A stretch of DNA of 64,000 nt from Neisseria sp. DTU_2020_1000833_1_SI_GRL_NUU_006 (GTDB lineage: Bacteria > Pseudomonadota > Gammaproteobacteria > Burkholderiales > Neisseriaceae), in NCBI GenBank assembly GCA_032388755.1, contig CP135593.1:1302001-1366000 (forward strand), in the 5' to 3' direction. Numbering within the stretch: the first letter of the stretch is position 1; every line of letters starts with the position of its first letter. Under the pieces are notes generated by a model that was not told the DNA's origin, did no database searches, and was given only the letters and a program-made list of their open reading frames with translations. Below are positions 7,876 through 17,040 of this stretch, piece after piece. The translations under genes were made by a program, and so were the position numbers.

Positions 7876-7904
7876 TTGTCTTTGCCGGTTGACCTGTTCG
7901 GATA

Positions 7905-10241
7905 TTAGAAATCCAATTCCGCTTTCAGCCAATAAGTACGCGGCATGCCGACGACGGCGAAGCTGCGGTCGTATTGGCCGCGCTGTACCTGCCAGTAGTT
8001 TTTGTTGAACAGGTTTTCCACCGAACTGCTGACGGTCAGGGTATTTTTGCCCAGCTTGGTTTTGTAGCGCGCGCCTACGTCAACCAAGGTATAGGACGGG
8101 AAAGCGTATTGTTTTTGCGTGTCTTGGTAAGACTTGCCGAAATACGAAACGTTGCCGTTCAAGGTCAAGCCTTTGGCAAACGGGGTGTCCCACTCTACGC
8201 CCGCTTTGGCAATTACGCGCGGGTTGGCAACTTGTACGCCGTTTACCAGCATATCGCGCGAATTCGGATAATTCTTCACGGTCGATTGCAGGTACATCAG
8301 GCCGAAATTCGGGCGCAGGGTTTTATTCAACAGGTTGGCATAAGCATTGAACTCGATACCGCGGCTGCGTTCCATGCCTTGCTCATCTCCGGCTGCGCCG
8401 CCTTGCGCTTTATAACGGGCAAAATCGGTGTTGTTGCCATAGGTTAGACTGCCGTTGGCATTGGTCTGACCGCGCCAATAGCCCGGGCGTTTAATTTGGA
8501 ACGCGTTCAAAGTGGTGACAAAGTCGCCCCAGTTTTTACGCACGCCGACTTCAAACTGACGGCTGACGCGCGGTTTCGACATCGTAGTTTCACCTGAATC
8601 ATCGGTTTTGATGTCGGCAGGCTCTAAGTCTTCCATATAGTTGCTGTAAACCACCAAATCAGGTTGCGGCACCCATGCGGCCATCAACATCGGGCTGAAG
8701 CGTTTGGCATCGCCGCTTTTACCTTCTTTTTTATTGGTGTATTCAACAGCTTGGAAGCGTCCACCCAAGGTCAGGCGGTATTTGTTATCGGCAAAGCCCA
8801 GCGTATCGGACAAGGCAAGGCTATTGACTTTAATATTGGCATCGAGGTTTGCCGAGCTTTCCACAGTGGCTGGATAGTCTGGACGGAATGAAGCCAGTTG
8901 GGCGGCAATATCACCGTTTGTCTTAATCACGACACTGCTGCCGCCTGCCGCCGAACCGCGCAGAGTGGCGCGTTGTCGGATGATGCGGTCGAAGGCAGTG
9001 CTCCAGTTGTGGCTGACCGGACCGGTTTCAAACTCGCCGCGTGCGGACAAATTCATACTCAAAGTACGGAAATACTGGTCAGTCAGACGTGCCGTACCGG
9101 TCGTATATTGATGACCATCAGCACATGCTTTAGCACTTGAAGTTGTTGAATCCCATTGTGTCGTTGATGTAGCGTTTGAATTTATAAGACGAGTACGAGC
9201 AGCATATGAATTACAAATAGTCGGAGAAATCAACGTGCCGTAATAACGCGCCTTGTTGTAACCGATACCGCCGGTAATTTGCGCATTTTCAAACGCATCC
9301 CATTCGAAAGTCAGCATATTGGTTCGACCGACGGTGTTCTGCCAGTTCCAACTTGGCAGCAGGTTCACTTTGCCGTCGGGCGCGTCAAACAAGCGGCCGT
9401 TGGCGTTTTGAATATCCTGCATGCGCGCGCGGCCGCCGTTGGTTTTGCGTTTCGCGTAGATGGAATCGAACGCCACGCGCAGTTTTTCGCCGCGGTAGTC
9501 GGCATTTAAAGCAAATTCTTTGTTGTCTTCGTTGTAACCGTGGCGCGGGGTGTCGCCGTGGCGCAGTTTGCCGTTGGCGCGCACGCCGAATTCTTTGTTT
9601 TCGCCGAAGCGTTGACCCAAGTCGAATGTGCCTTGAGCGCGGTTGTTGCTGAACCAGCCCAAACCGATTTTACGGTTGCCTTCGTCGGCGGCTTTTTTGG
9701 TCTCGATATTGACGGAACCGGATACCGCGCCTTCAGGGTCCATGCCGTTTACGGCGGTGGACGCGCCTTTAATCAGTTGCGCGGAGCCAACTTGCACGCT
9801 GGCCGTGCCTTGCGTGCCGTACATACCTGCCAAACCGTTGACGCTGAATTGGCGCGCATCAAGCTGATAACCGCGGAAATACAAGCCGGTCAGCGTGTTG
9901 CTTTCGCCGCCGAACTGCCAAATGGAAGCGTCTTTTTTCGCTACGGCATCCACCAAAGTACGCGCTTCGGTGTTGTTGAGGGCTTGTTCGTCGTAGTTGA
10001 CGACGGTAATCGGCGCGGTAAAGGCGTTGGCTTTGCCCAATACGCCCAAGTTCACGCGGTCGCGCAAGTCGCCGTCGCTGGCGATGGAGTAAGAACGGGC
10101 GGCTTTGACGCGTTTGGCGTCGGCGCGGACATGGACTTCCTGCAACTGCTGTTGCACAGGGGCTTCGGGTGTCGCTTCATCGGCGGCATAAGAAAACGCG
10201 CTCATAATCAAAAGCGGCATCAGGGCTAATTTGCTGTTCAT
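7905..10241 (-). CDS. TonB-dependent siderophore receptor
   Basis: 778 residues from the ATG at 10239-10241, preceded by AAGGA. A signal peptide (MNSKLALMPLLIMSAFSYAAD) is followed by a plug domain (APITVVNYDEQALNN, ARTLVDAV, GLYFRGYQLDARQFSVNG, QLIKGASTAVNG) and a 22-strand barrel ending in KAELDF with the C-terminal Phe expected for outer-membrane insertion. Such receptors import ferric siderophores using energy from TonB-ExbBD. A diverged, relatively AT-rich extracellular loop near 9115-9235 contains Cys...Cys and Thr/Ser-rich sequence and is probably variable among strains. It is divergent from an ABC exporter across a region with a Fur-like site, so iron control is likely. The exact ligand cannot be read from the sequence. 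Confidence 0.92.
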   Translation of the reverse strand: MNSKLALMPLLIMSAFSYAADEATPEAPVQQQLQEVHVRADAKRVKAARSYSIASDGDLRDRVNLGVLGKANAFTAPITVVNYDEQALNNTEARTLVDAVAKKDASIWQFGGESNTLTGLYFRGYQLDARQFSVNGLAGMYGTQGTASVQVGSAQLIKGASTAVNGMDPEGAVSGSVNIETKKAADEGNRKIGLGWFSNNRAQGTFDLGQRFGENKEFGVRANGKLRHGDTPRHGYNEDNKEFALNADYRGEKLRVAFDSIYAKRKTNGGRARMQDIQNANGRLFDAPDGKVNLLPSWNWQNTVGRTNMLTFEWDAFENAQITGGIGYNKARYYGTLISPTICNSYAARTRLINSNATSTTQWDSTTSSAKACADGHQYTTGTARLTDQYFRTLSMNLSARGEFETGPVSHNWSTAFDRIIRQRATLRGSAAGGSSVVIKTNGDIAAQLASFRPDYPATVESSANLDANIKVNSLALSDTLGFADNKYRLTLGGRFQAVEYTNKKEGKSGDAKRFSPMLMAAWVPQPDLVVYSNYMEDLEPADIKTDDSGETTMSKPRVSRQFEVGVRKNWGDFVTTLNAFQIKRPGYWRGQTNANGSLTYGNNTDFARYKAQGGAAGDEQGMERSRGIEFNAYANLLNKTLRPNFGLMYLQSTVKNYPNSRDMLVNGVQVANPRVIAKAGVEWDTPFAKGLTLNGNVSYFGKSYQDTQKQYAFPSYTLVDVGARYKTKLGKNTLTVSSSVENLFNKNYWQVQRGQYDRSFAVVGMPRTYWLKAELDF

Positions 10242-10356
10242 AGATTCCTTCTGTCTCTGAGGTGGGTTATTTTTGTTGCAATAAACGTTAAAAATCACAA
10301 AGTAATTTTGCTGCGGAATTATATTTGATAACATTCTGCTTTTCTATAAAAAGTGA

Positions 10357-10371
10357 TGATAACTATTTGTA
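10357..10371. promoter_or_regulatory. Candidate Fur box between the receptor and the ABC transporter
   Basis: TGATAAC-T-ATTTGTA matches the 7-1-7 Fur consensus (TGATAAT-N-ATTATCA) at 10 of 14 positions. The region around it is strongly AT-rich. The match is moderate only. Confidence 0.35.
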
Positions 10372-10491
10372 AAAACAAAAATACAACATAAATCAAAACT
10401 TTTTCCATAGTAATTGTAAATTATTTTATTAAGCAGAGAATGCGGGTTTCAGACGACCCCTGCCCGCTGCCTGCCTCAAGAGACAACGCAC

Positions 10492-12261
10492 ATGCAAAAA
10501 TGGCAAATCGAGCTTTATTCCACGCCGTCTTGGCTGTTACAGACCTTATTGATGGTCGCCGCCGCCTCGGCGGTGATTCTGTTTTTGGCACGTGAAACGC
10601 GCTTCGGGCGCGAGTTTGCCTATATCCTGCGGCTGTGTCTGACGCCGAAAAGCGCGGTCAAAGTATTGCTGCTGATTACGGCGATGATTACGCTGCTGCT
10701 GACCGAAGTGCGGTTGAATGTATTGAGTACCTTTATGTCCAAAGGGCTTTACGACTCGATGCAGGATTTGAACGCCTCCGCGTTTTGGATGTTTGCAGCG
10801 ATGAACGCGGGCGTGGTGTTGGTACGGGCGTTTAACAACGTCGTCAACGACTTTCTCGATCAAGGCTTGGCGATTAAATGGTCGGAGCGGCTCAATGAAG
10901 TGCTGACAACGCGCTGGCTTGCCGACAAAAACTACTACCGCCTGCAAATGCGCCGCCATGCGCCGGACAACATCGACCAGCGTATCCAACAAGATGTGCA
11001 GGATTTCATCGCCTCGACCATAGAATTTGTGCGCGGCATGGTCAATTCGGTCGTTACCTCGCTCGAATTTGCCGTTGTTTTGTGGGGCTTGGCGGGCATC
11101 CTGATCGTGTTCGGCTTCGACATTCCGCACGGCATCGTTTGGTTTGTCTATATGTTTGTGATTTTGGCGACCTTTATCGCCATGTGGATAGGCAACCCGT
11201 TGATTCGTTACAACTATGAAAACGAAAAGCTCAACGGCGACTACCGTTATTCCCTCATTCGCGTGCGTGACCATGCCGAAAGCGTGGCGTTTTACAGCGG
11301 CGAAAAACACGAACACGACCAGCTTGCCGACCGCTTCAAAGCCATCATCCGCAACCGTTGGCGCATTGCGCGACAAAGCGTCTGCCTGAGCGGCTTTAAC
11401 GATATGTTCACCAACGGCATCAAACTCTTCCCCATTATTTTGCAAGCTCCGCGACTGTTTGCCGGACAAATCAAAATCGGCGACATCCAGCAGACCGTCC
11501 AAGCCTTCGCCCGACTGCAAAACGCCCTGTCCTTCTTTCGGATGTTCTACAACAAATTTACCGCCTACCGCGCCCGACTGGAGCGTCTGTACGGCTTTTT
11601 ACTGAGTACGGAAGAACACCACAGCGCACAACAACCCGACATTACCGAAGTTTCAGACGACCTCTCGCTGGAAAACGTCGCCCTGTTCCGCCACAACGGC
11701 GAAATTCTGTTGAGCGGCATCAACGTCAACCTCAAAAGCGGCGATTCCCTGCTGATACGCGGCCCGAGCGGTTGCGGCAAAACCTCGCTGCTGCGCGCGC
11801 TGGCGGGGCTTTGGCCGTTCGGCAGCAGCGGCAAAGTCAGCCGTCCGCCGCATCAAGACATCCTCTTCCTGCCGCAACGCCCCTACACGGCGCAAGGCAG
11901 CCTGCGCGACGCGATTTGTTACCCCGACATCGACAAACAGCATCCCGAACTAGCCGAAGCCATGAATACCTGCCGCTTAGGTTATCTGATTGATAAACTG
12001 GACAAAACCGACGACTGGCAACATAAACTCTCCCCCGGCGAACTGCAACGCGTCGCCTTCGTCCGCGCCCTGCTCTCGCAACCCAAAGTCATCCTGCTTG
12101 ACGAAGCCACCGCCGCCTTGGACGAACCGACCGAGGCCCTGCTCTACCGCTCCTTAAAGCAAAAACTGCCGCAGAGCATCATCATCAGCATCGGGCACCG
12201 CAGCACACTCAACGAGTTTCACGATTTCAGTCTTGATGTCGGCAACGTAGCTTGCGATTGA
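10492..12261 (+). CDS. ABC transporter, SbmA/BacA-like membrane domain fused to ATPase (YddA type)
   Basis: 589 residues. The first ~330 hold about six transmembrane segments of the SbmA/BacA type (EVRLNVLSTFMSKGLYDSMQ, then NVVNDFLDQGLAIKWSERL). The C-terminal ATPase has Walker A GPSGCGKTS, signature LSPGELQR and Walker B VILLDEATAALDEP. A DUS copy is read in frame as EVSDDLSLE at the domain junction (near 11650). YddA-like proteins are half-size transporters that act as dimers in the inner membrane; their substrates are poorly known (peptides, vitamin B12 or siderophore-related in relatives). The divergent siderophore receptor suggests siderophore handling, which is inference. Confidence 0.85.
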   Translation: MQKWQIELYSTPSWLLQTLLMVAAASAVILFLARETRFGREFAYILRLCLTPKSAVKVLLLITAMITLLLTEVRLNVLSTFMSKGLYDSMQDLNASAFWMFAAMNAGVVLVRAFNNVVNDFLDQGLAIKWSERLNEVLTTRWLADKNYYRLQMRRHAPDNIDQRIQQDVQDFIASTIEFVRGMVNSVVTSLEFAVVLWGLAGILIVFGFDIPHGIVWFVYMFVILATFIAMWIGNPLIRYNYENEKLNGDYRYSLIRVRDHAESVAFYSGEKHEHDQLADRFKAIIRNRWRIARQSVCLSGFNDMFTNGIKLFPIILQAPRLFAGQIKIGDIQQTVQAFARLQNALSFFRMFYNKFTAYRARLERLYGFLLSTEEHHSAQQPDITEVSDDLSLENVALFRHNGEILLSGINVNLKSGDSLLIRGPSGCGKTSLLRALAGLWPFGSSGKVSRPPHQDILFLPQRPYTAQGSLRDAICYPDIDKQHPELAEAMNTCRLGYLIDKLDKTDDWQHKLSPGELQRVAFVRALLSQPKVILLDEATAALDEPTEALLYRSLKQKLPQSIIISIGHRSTLNEFHDFSLDVGNVACD

Positions 12262-12274
12262 ATTTAAAGCAACG

Positions 12275-12349
12275 AGGTCGTCTGAAAACCCGTAAGGGTT
12301 TCGTCAAAACGAGCGCAACGAGTTTCGCTAAAACTTTTTCAGACGACCT
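12275..12349 (+). terminator. DUS-pair terminator with long loop after the ABC transporter
   Basis: AGGTCGTCTGAA at 12275-12286 and complement at 12338-12349. The 51-bp loop contains its own partial complementarity (cgtaagggtttcg, gcaacgagtttcgc). Confidence 0.6.
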
Positions 12350-12391
12350 TTCTGCTAAAATGACACGCTTCAAATACAAGGGAAACCCGCC

Positions 12392-13702
12392 ATGCACGAA
12401 ATCAAATGCCCGCACTGCCACACCGCGTTTACCGTCAACGAAGCCAGTTACGCCGACATCCTGAACCAAGTCCGCACCCAAGAATTTCAAACCGAAATCC
12501 ACGAACGCCTGCAACAGGCGCAGATGCAGTTTCAAAGCGATATGCAGCTTGCCCAAGCGCAGGCGCAAAATCAGTTCGACAAAATCCTAGCCGACAAAAA
12601 CCACGAAATCGCCGCCCTATCCAACCAAATCAACGCCTACGAAAAAGACAGCAAACTTGCCGCCGCCGAGATTGAAGGTCGTCTGAAAGCGCAAATCGCC
12701 GAGCAGGATAAATTGATTGCCGAGCTGAAAGCGCAGGCAAAATCGCTGGAAACGGCGAAAAACATGGAAAAAGAGCTGGAAATCACCAAAGCCGTTGCCG
12801 AAAAAGAGCGCGAATTGGGTAATTTGAACACGCAGCTCATGCTGCAATCCAAAGAAAACCAGTTGGAAAAACAAAGCCTGCGCGAAAAATACGAAGCCGA
12901 ACTCAAACAAAAAGACGAAACCATCGCCTTCTACAAAGACTTCAAAGCCAGACAGTCCACCAAAATGATAGGCGAAAGCCTCGAGCAGCACTGCGAAACC
13001 GAATTCAACCGCATCCGCACCACCGCCTTTCCACAAGCCGTTTTCTGCAAGGACAACGACGCCAAAACCGGCAGCAAAGGCGACTACATCTACCGCGAAA
13101 CCGACGAAGAAGGCAACGAAATCATCTCCATCATGTTCGAGATGAAAAACGAAAGCGACGAAACCGCCACCAAAAAGAAAAACGAACACTTTTTTAAAGA
13201 GTTGGACAAAGACCGCAGAGAGAAAAACTGCGAATACGCCGTACTCGTCTCACTCTTGGAAGCCGACAGCGAACTCTACAACAACGGCATTGTCGACGTG
13301 TCCTACGCTTACCCGAAAATGTACGTCGTGCGCCCGCAGTTTTTCATCCCCATCGTCTCCCTGCTGCGCAACGCCGCGCTCAATTCATTGAAATACAAAC
13401 AGGAATTGGCACAAATGCGCGCGCAAAACATCGACATCACGCATTTTGAAGAAGACTTGGACAAGTTCAAAACCGATTTCGCCCGCAATTACGAACTCGC
13501 CAGCCGCAAGTTCCAAACCGCCATCGACGAAATCGACAAAACCATCAGCCACCTGCAAAAAACCAAAGAAGCCCTACTCTCTTCAGAAAACAACCTGCGC
13601 CTCGCCAACAACAAAGCAACCGACCTGACCGTCAAAAAATTAGTGCGCAAAAATCCGACCATGAAGGCCGCCTTTGCCGCGTTGGAGAAAAAAGAGGATT
13701 GA
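12392..13702 (+). CDS. DUF2130 family protein (coiled coil plus PD-(D/E)XK-like domain)
   Basis: 436 residues. An N-terminal zinc-ribbon half (CPHCHTAF, residues 6-13) is followed by a long Gln/Glu/Lys-rich coiled coil (~25-190). A conserved domain then has TKMIGESLEQHCETEFN, GSKGDYIYRE and ISIMFEMKNE, which has the D...E-x-K pattern of PD-(D/E)XK nuclease folds, and a C-terminal second coiled coil. The layout resembles RmuC, and the family is often placed with DNA-processing proteins, but no biochemical role is established to my knowledge. It is monocistronic with a DUS hairpin on each side. Confidence 0.8.
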   Translation: MHEIKCPHCHTAFTVNEASYADILNQVRTQEFQTEIHERLQQAQMQFQSDMQLAQAQAQNQFDKILADKNHEIAALSNQINAYEKDSKLAAAEIEGRLKAQIAEQDKLIAELKAQAKSLETAKNMEKELEITKAVAEKERELGNLNTQLMLQSKENQLEKQSLREKYEAELKQKDETIAFYKDFKARQSTKMIGESLEQHCETEFNRIRTTAFPQAVFCKDNDAKTGSKGDYIYRETDEEGNEIISIMFEMKNESDETATKKKNEHFFKELDKDRREKNCEYAVLVSLLEADSELYNNGIVDVSYAYPKMYVVRPQFFIPIVSLLRNAALNSLKYKQELAQMRAQNIDITHFEEDLDKFKTDFARNYELASRKFQTAIDEIDKTISHLQKTKEALLSSENNLRLANNKATDLTVKKLVRKNPTMKAAFAALEKKED

Positions 13703-13718
13703 GGTTCGTATGAAGTAA

Positions 13719-13758
13719 AGGTCGTCTGAAAGCGGCCTTCCCCGTTTTCAGACGACCT
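13719..13758 (+). terminator. DUS-pair terminator after the DUF2130 gene
   Basis: AGGTCGTCTGAA at 13719-13730 and complement at 13747-13758, followed by TT. Confidence 0.75.
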
Positions 13759-13827
13759 TTCCCGAGTCAAAGCCGTTTGAATATTACCTGCGATACAGCT
13801 ATGATGAAGCCTGTCCCTACACATTGA

Positions 13828-13934
13828 TATAGTGGATTAAATTTAAATCAGGACAAGGCGACGAAGCCGCAGACAGTACAGATAGTACGGCAAGGCGAGG
13901 CAACGCCGTACTGGTTTAAAGTTAATCCAATATA
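13828..13934. repeat. Correia repeat enclosed element (CREE), ~107-bp form
   Basis: TATAGTGGATTAAATTTAAA through the core CAGACAGTACAGATAGTACGG to GTTAATCCAATATA. The right terminus has CCAATATA instead of CCACTATA, which creates TATAAT at 13931-13936 immediately before the nfeD ribosome site. Confidence 0.92.
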
Positions 13935-13950
13935 ATGAAAGGAATCCCGC

Positions 13951-14358
13951 ATGACCGCTTGGTTTATTGCCGCTGCCGCCGTCCTAATTGTCGAACTGTT
14001 TGTCGGCACTGTATATCTCTTGGTGGTCAGCGCGGCTTTGTTCGGTGCGGGATTGGTGTATTGGCTGACCGGTGATACTTCGATTGCCGTTGTTGCGGCA
14101 GCCGTTTTGTCTGCCGCCGGTATCTGGGTAGTACACAGCAAGTTCAAAAAAACTGCGCCCCGTCAAGAATTGAATGATGATTTGGACATCGGACAGACCG
14201 TTCATATCCTCCGCCACCTTCACGGCGATTGTTATGAAGTTTCTTATCGGGGGACGCGCTGGCAGGCGCAGACTGAAAATGCCGACGCCGTTCAGACGAC
14301 CTCCACCGCCGTGATTACCGGTAAAAACGGTAATGTTTTACTCATTCGTTTGAATTAA
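13951..14358 (+). CDS. NfeD-like membrane protein
   Basis: 135 residues. Two or three hydrophobic segments span the first ~65 residues (AWFIAAAAVLIVELFVG, then AVVAAAVLSAAGIWVV), followed by a soluble OB-fold-like domain (DDLDIGQTVHI, YRGTRWQAQTENA, VLLIRLN), the pattern of short NfeD/YbbK proteins. NfeD proteins pair with SPFH/Band 7 proteins in membranes. The Band 7 gene follows 39 bp later, so the two form an operon. The ribosome site GAAAGGA precedes the ATG. The CREE at 13828-13934 ends 16 bp upstream and may affect transcription. Confidence 0.88.
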   Translation: MTAWFIAAAAVLIVELFVGTVYLLVVSAALFGAGLVYWLTGDTSIAVVAAAVLSAAGIWVVHSKFKKTAPRQELNDDLDIGQTVHILRHLHGDCYEVSYRGTRWQAQTENADAVQTTSTAVITGKNGNVLLIRLN

Positions 14359-14397
14359 TTCAATAATCCGCCCTGTTGTGGTTTAAAAGGAAAAATA

Positions 14398-15357
14398 ATG
14401 GACTTTTCATACAGCTTCCCCGTCATCTTGCTGATTGTCGTCGTGATTTTCGGCTTCAAGTCGTTTATCGTCGTGCCGCAACAGGAAGTTTACGTCGTCG
14501 AACGCCTCGGCAGATTCCACAACGCATTGACCGCCGGTCTGAACATCCTGATTCCTTTCGTTGACCGCGTCGCCTACCGCCACTCGCTCAAAGAAGTGCC
14601 TTTGGACGTTCCCAGCCAAGTCTGTATCACCCGCGACAACACCCAGCTTACCGTTGATGGCATCATCTACTTCCAAGTAACCGATCCGAAGCTCGCGTCT
14701 TACGGCTCCAGCAACTACATCATGGCGATTACCCAGCTTGCCCAAACCACGCTGCGTTCAGTTATCGGCCGCATGGAGTTGGACAAAACGTTTGAAGAGC
14801 GCGACGAAATCAACAGTATCGTCGTTTCCGCGCTCGACGAAGCGGCAGGCGCATGGGGTGTAAAAGTATTGCGTTACGAAATCAAAGACTTGGTTCCACC
14901 GCAAGAAATTCTGCGTTCCATGCAGGCGCAAATTACCGCCGAACGTGAAAAACGCGCCCGTATCGCCGAATCCGAAGGCCGCAAAATCGAGCAAATCAAC
15001 CTTGCCAGCGGTCAGCGCGAAGCGGAAATCCAACAGTCCGAAGGTGAAGCGCAAGCCGCCATCAACGCGTCAAACGGTGAAAAAATCGCCCGCATCAACC
15101 GCGCACAAGGTGAAGCCGAAGCCCTGCGTCTGGTTGCCGAAGCCAACGCCGACGCCATCCGCAAAATCGCCGAGGCAGTCCGCTCAGAGGGCGGCTCCGA
15201 AGCCGTCAATCTGAAAGTTGCCGAGCAATATGTCGAAGCCTTCAGCAATCTGGCAAAAGAAAGCACCACGCTGATCATGCCCGCCAACGTCGCCGACATC
15301 GGCAGTCTGGTTTCCGCCGGACTGAAGATTGTGGACGGCAACAAAGCGGCAAAATAA
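14398..15357 (+). CDS. SPFH/Band 7 family protein (QmcA/stomatin-like)
   Basis: 319 residues. A single N-terminal membrane segment (SFPVILLIVVVIFGFKSF) is followed by the SPFH domain (VVPQQEVYVVERLGRFHN, LDVPSQVCITRDNTQLTVDG, LRSVIGRMELDKTFEERDEIN) and an Ala/Glu-rich helical region (AEREKRARIAESEGRKIEQ, then REAEIQQSEGEAQAA) that drives oligomerisation. This is the stomatin/QmcA type, forming membrane microdomain scaffolds. It forms a pair with the upstream NfeD-like gene. Confidence 0.92.
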   Translation: MDFSYSFPVILLIVVVIFGFKSFIVVPQQEVYVVERLGRFHNALTAGLNILIPFVDRVAYRHSLKEVPLDVPSQVCITRDNTQLTVDGIIYFQVTDPKLASYGSSNYIMAITQLAQTTLRSVIGRMELDKTFEERDEINSIVVSALDEAAGAWGVKVLRYEIKDLVPPQEILRSMQAQITAEREKRARIAESEGRKIEQINLASGQREAEIQQSEGEAQAAINASNGEKIARINRAQGEAEALRLVAEANADAIRKIAEAVRSEGGSEAVNLKVAEQYVEAFSNLAKESTTLIMPANVADIGSLVSAGLKIVDGNKAAK

Positions 15358-15375
15358 ACCTTACGTTTTGCCACA

Positions 15376-15451
15376 AGGTCGTCTGAAAACGAGTGCAATG
15401 CGTTTCGCTAAATTAACAGCGAATTTTGCCGAACCGTTTTTCAGACGACCT
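15376..15451 (+). terminator. DUS-pair terminator with long loop after the Band 7 gene
   Basis: AGGTCGTCTGAA at 15376-15387 and complement at 15440-15451. The loop contains the same gagtgcaatgcgtttcgcta motif seen in the 12275-12349 hairpin. Confidence 0.6.
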
Positions 15452-15460
15452 TTATTCAAA

Positions 15461-15617
15461 TATAGTGGATTAAATTTAAATCAGGACAAGGCGACGAAGC
15501 CGCAGACAGTACAGACAGTACGGAACCGATTCACTTGGTGCTTCAGCACCTTAGAGAATCGTTCTCTTTGAGCTAAGGCGAGGCAACGCCGTACTGGTTT
15601 AAAGTTAATCCACTATA
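15461..15617. repeat. Full-length Correia repeat enclosed element (CREE), 157 bp
   Basis: The TATAGTGGATTAA termini are intact, and this is the only copy in the window with the ~50-bp internal segment (GGAACCGATTCACTTGGTGC, then TAGAGAATCGTTCTC). In the literature that segment contains the IHF-binding region that shorter copies have lost. It ends 29 bp before the cca start. Confidence 0.95.
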
Positions 15618-15646
15618 CATTCTGATTGTTACCAAAGACCAATTCA

Positions 15647-16921
15647 ATGACTCAGAAAACACACACCATCAAAACCTACCTCGTCGGCGGCGCCGTCCGC
15701 GATTATCTTTTAGGTTTGCCCGTCAAAGACCGCGACTGGGTGGTCGTCGGTGCTGACGCGCAAACTATGCTGGCGCAAGGCTTCCAGCCGGTCGGCAAAG
15801 ATTTTCCCGTGTTCCTCCACCCCGAAACCCACGAAGAATACGCCCTCGCCCGTACCGAACGCAAAACCGCCAAGGGCTATGCCGGTTTCAGTTTTCACGC
15901 CGACAAAGACGTTACGCTGGAGCAAGACTTGATGCGCCGCGACCTGACCATCAACGCGATGGCGCAGGATTCAGACGACCTCATCATCGACCCCTTCGGC
16001 GGACAACAGGATTTGGCGGCGGGTATTTTGCGCCACGTCTCGCCCGCCTTTGCCGAAGACCCCGTCCGCATCCTGCGTACCGCCCGCTTTGCCGCGCGCT
16101 ACGGGTTTGAAATCGCTGAAGAAACCATGAAACTGATGCGGCAGATGGTAGAAAACGGCGAAGCGGAGGCTTTGGTTGCCGAACGTGTCTGGCAGGAGTT
16201 GGCGAAAGGTTTGATGGAAAAAAATCCCCGCAGGATGATTGAAGTATTGCGCGAATGCGGTGCGCTGAAAGTCTTACTGCCCGAAGTCGATGCCCTCTTC
16301 GGCGTGCCGCAACGCGCCGACTATCATCCCGAAATCGACAGCGGCATCCATACGCTGATGGTACTGCAACGCGCCGCCGATATGGGTCTGACGCTACCCG
16401 AACGCTACGCCGCCCTGCTGCACGATTTGGGCAAAGCCAAAACCCCGCCTGACATCCTGCCGCGCCACCACGGACACGACCTGGCCGGCGTCGAGCCCGT
16501 GCGCGAAGTCAATCAGCGGCTGCGTGCGCCGAGACACTGCGCCGAGCTTGCCGAACTTGTCTGCCGTTGGCACATCATGTTTCATAAAGCCGTAGAACTT
16601 AAAAGCAAAACCATCTTGACCGTTTTGAAAAAAACCGACGCTTTCAGACGACCCGAACGCTTCGCCGGCGCCTTAAACGTCTGTATTGCCGACACGCAAG
16701 GCCGTCTGAACCGCGAAAATACGCCCTACCCGCAGCGCGCGTACTGGCTCGCCCTGCTCGAAGCCGCCAACCAAGTGCATTCGGGCAAAATCGCCGCCGA
16801 ATGCCGCGCGCAGGAAAAAGCGCACCTAATCGCCGAAGAAATCGACCGGGCGCGGTTGGCTCAAATCGCCCCATTGCAAAAAGCGTTTCGGGCGGCGCAA
16901 GACAAAACAGAAAGACATTAA
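15647..16921 (+). CDS. cca: CCA-adding tRNA nucleotidyltransferase with HD domain
   Basis: 424 residues. The class II nucleotidyltransferase head has YLVGGAVRDYLLG and the catalytic DRDW, then RRDLTINAMA and EDPVRILRTARFAARYGF. An HD phosphohydrolase domain follows (LLHDLGKAKTP, CRWHIMFHK), so it is the E. coli-like form with 2',3'-cyclic phosphodiesterase/phosphatase activity. It repairs and completes tRNA 3' ends. ATG 15647 is preferred to an upstream TTG because the conserved protein begins there; the ribosome site is weak. The full-length CREE just upstream probably supplies or modulates its promoter. A DUS in frame is read as DSDDLIID. Confidence 0.95.
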   Translation: MTQKTHTIKTYLVGGAVRDYLLGLPVKDRDWVVVGADAQTMLAQGFQPVGKDFPVFLHPETHEEYALARTERKTAKGYAGFSFHADKDVTLEQDLMRRDLTINAMAQDSDDLIIDPFGGQQDLAAGILRHVSPAFAEDPVRILRTARFAARYGFEIAEETMKLMRQMVENGEAEALVAERVWQELAKGLMEKNPRRMIEVLRECGALKVLLPEVDALFGVPQRADYHPEIDSGIHTLMVLQRAADMGLTLPERYAALLHDLGKAKTPPDILPRHHGHDLAGVEPVREVNQRLRAPRHCAELAELVCRWHIMFHKAVELKSKTILTVLKKTDAFRRPERFAGALNVCIADTQGRLNRENTPYPQRAYWLALLEAANQVHSGKIAAECRAQEKAHLIAEEIDRARLAQIAPLQKAFRAAQDKTERH

Positions 16922-17040
16922 AACGCCAATGCAGCCACTTTTAAAGTTTTGAGGACGATACCCAACCCAAGCTTTGAAACAGCGGCCGCCATATCCGCTA
17001 TAATCTGCCTCTCAGCTATTCCGTTCCAACCATAAAAATC

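Noticed and set aside
13931..13936. TATAAT created by the altered CREE end as the nfeD promoter
   Set aside because: It is only 15 bp before the ATG and overlaps the ribosome-site region, so a transcript starting from it would lose most of the Shine-Dalgarno sequence.
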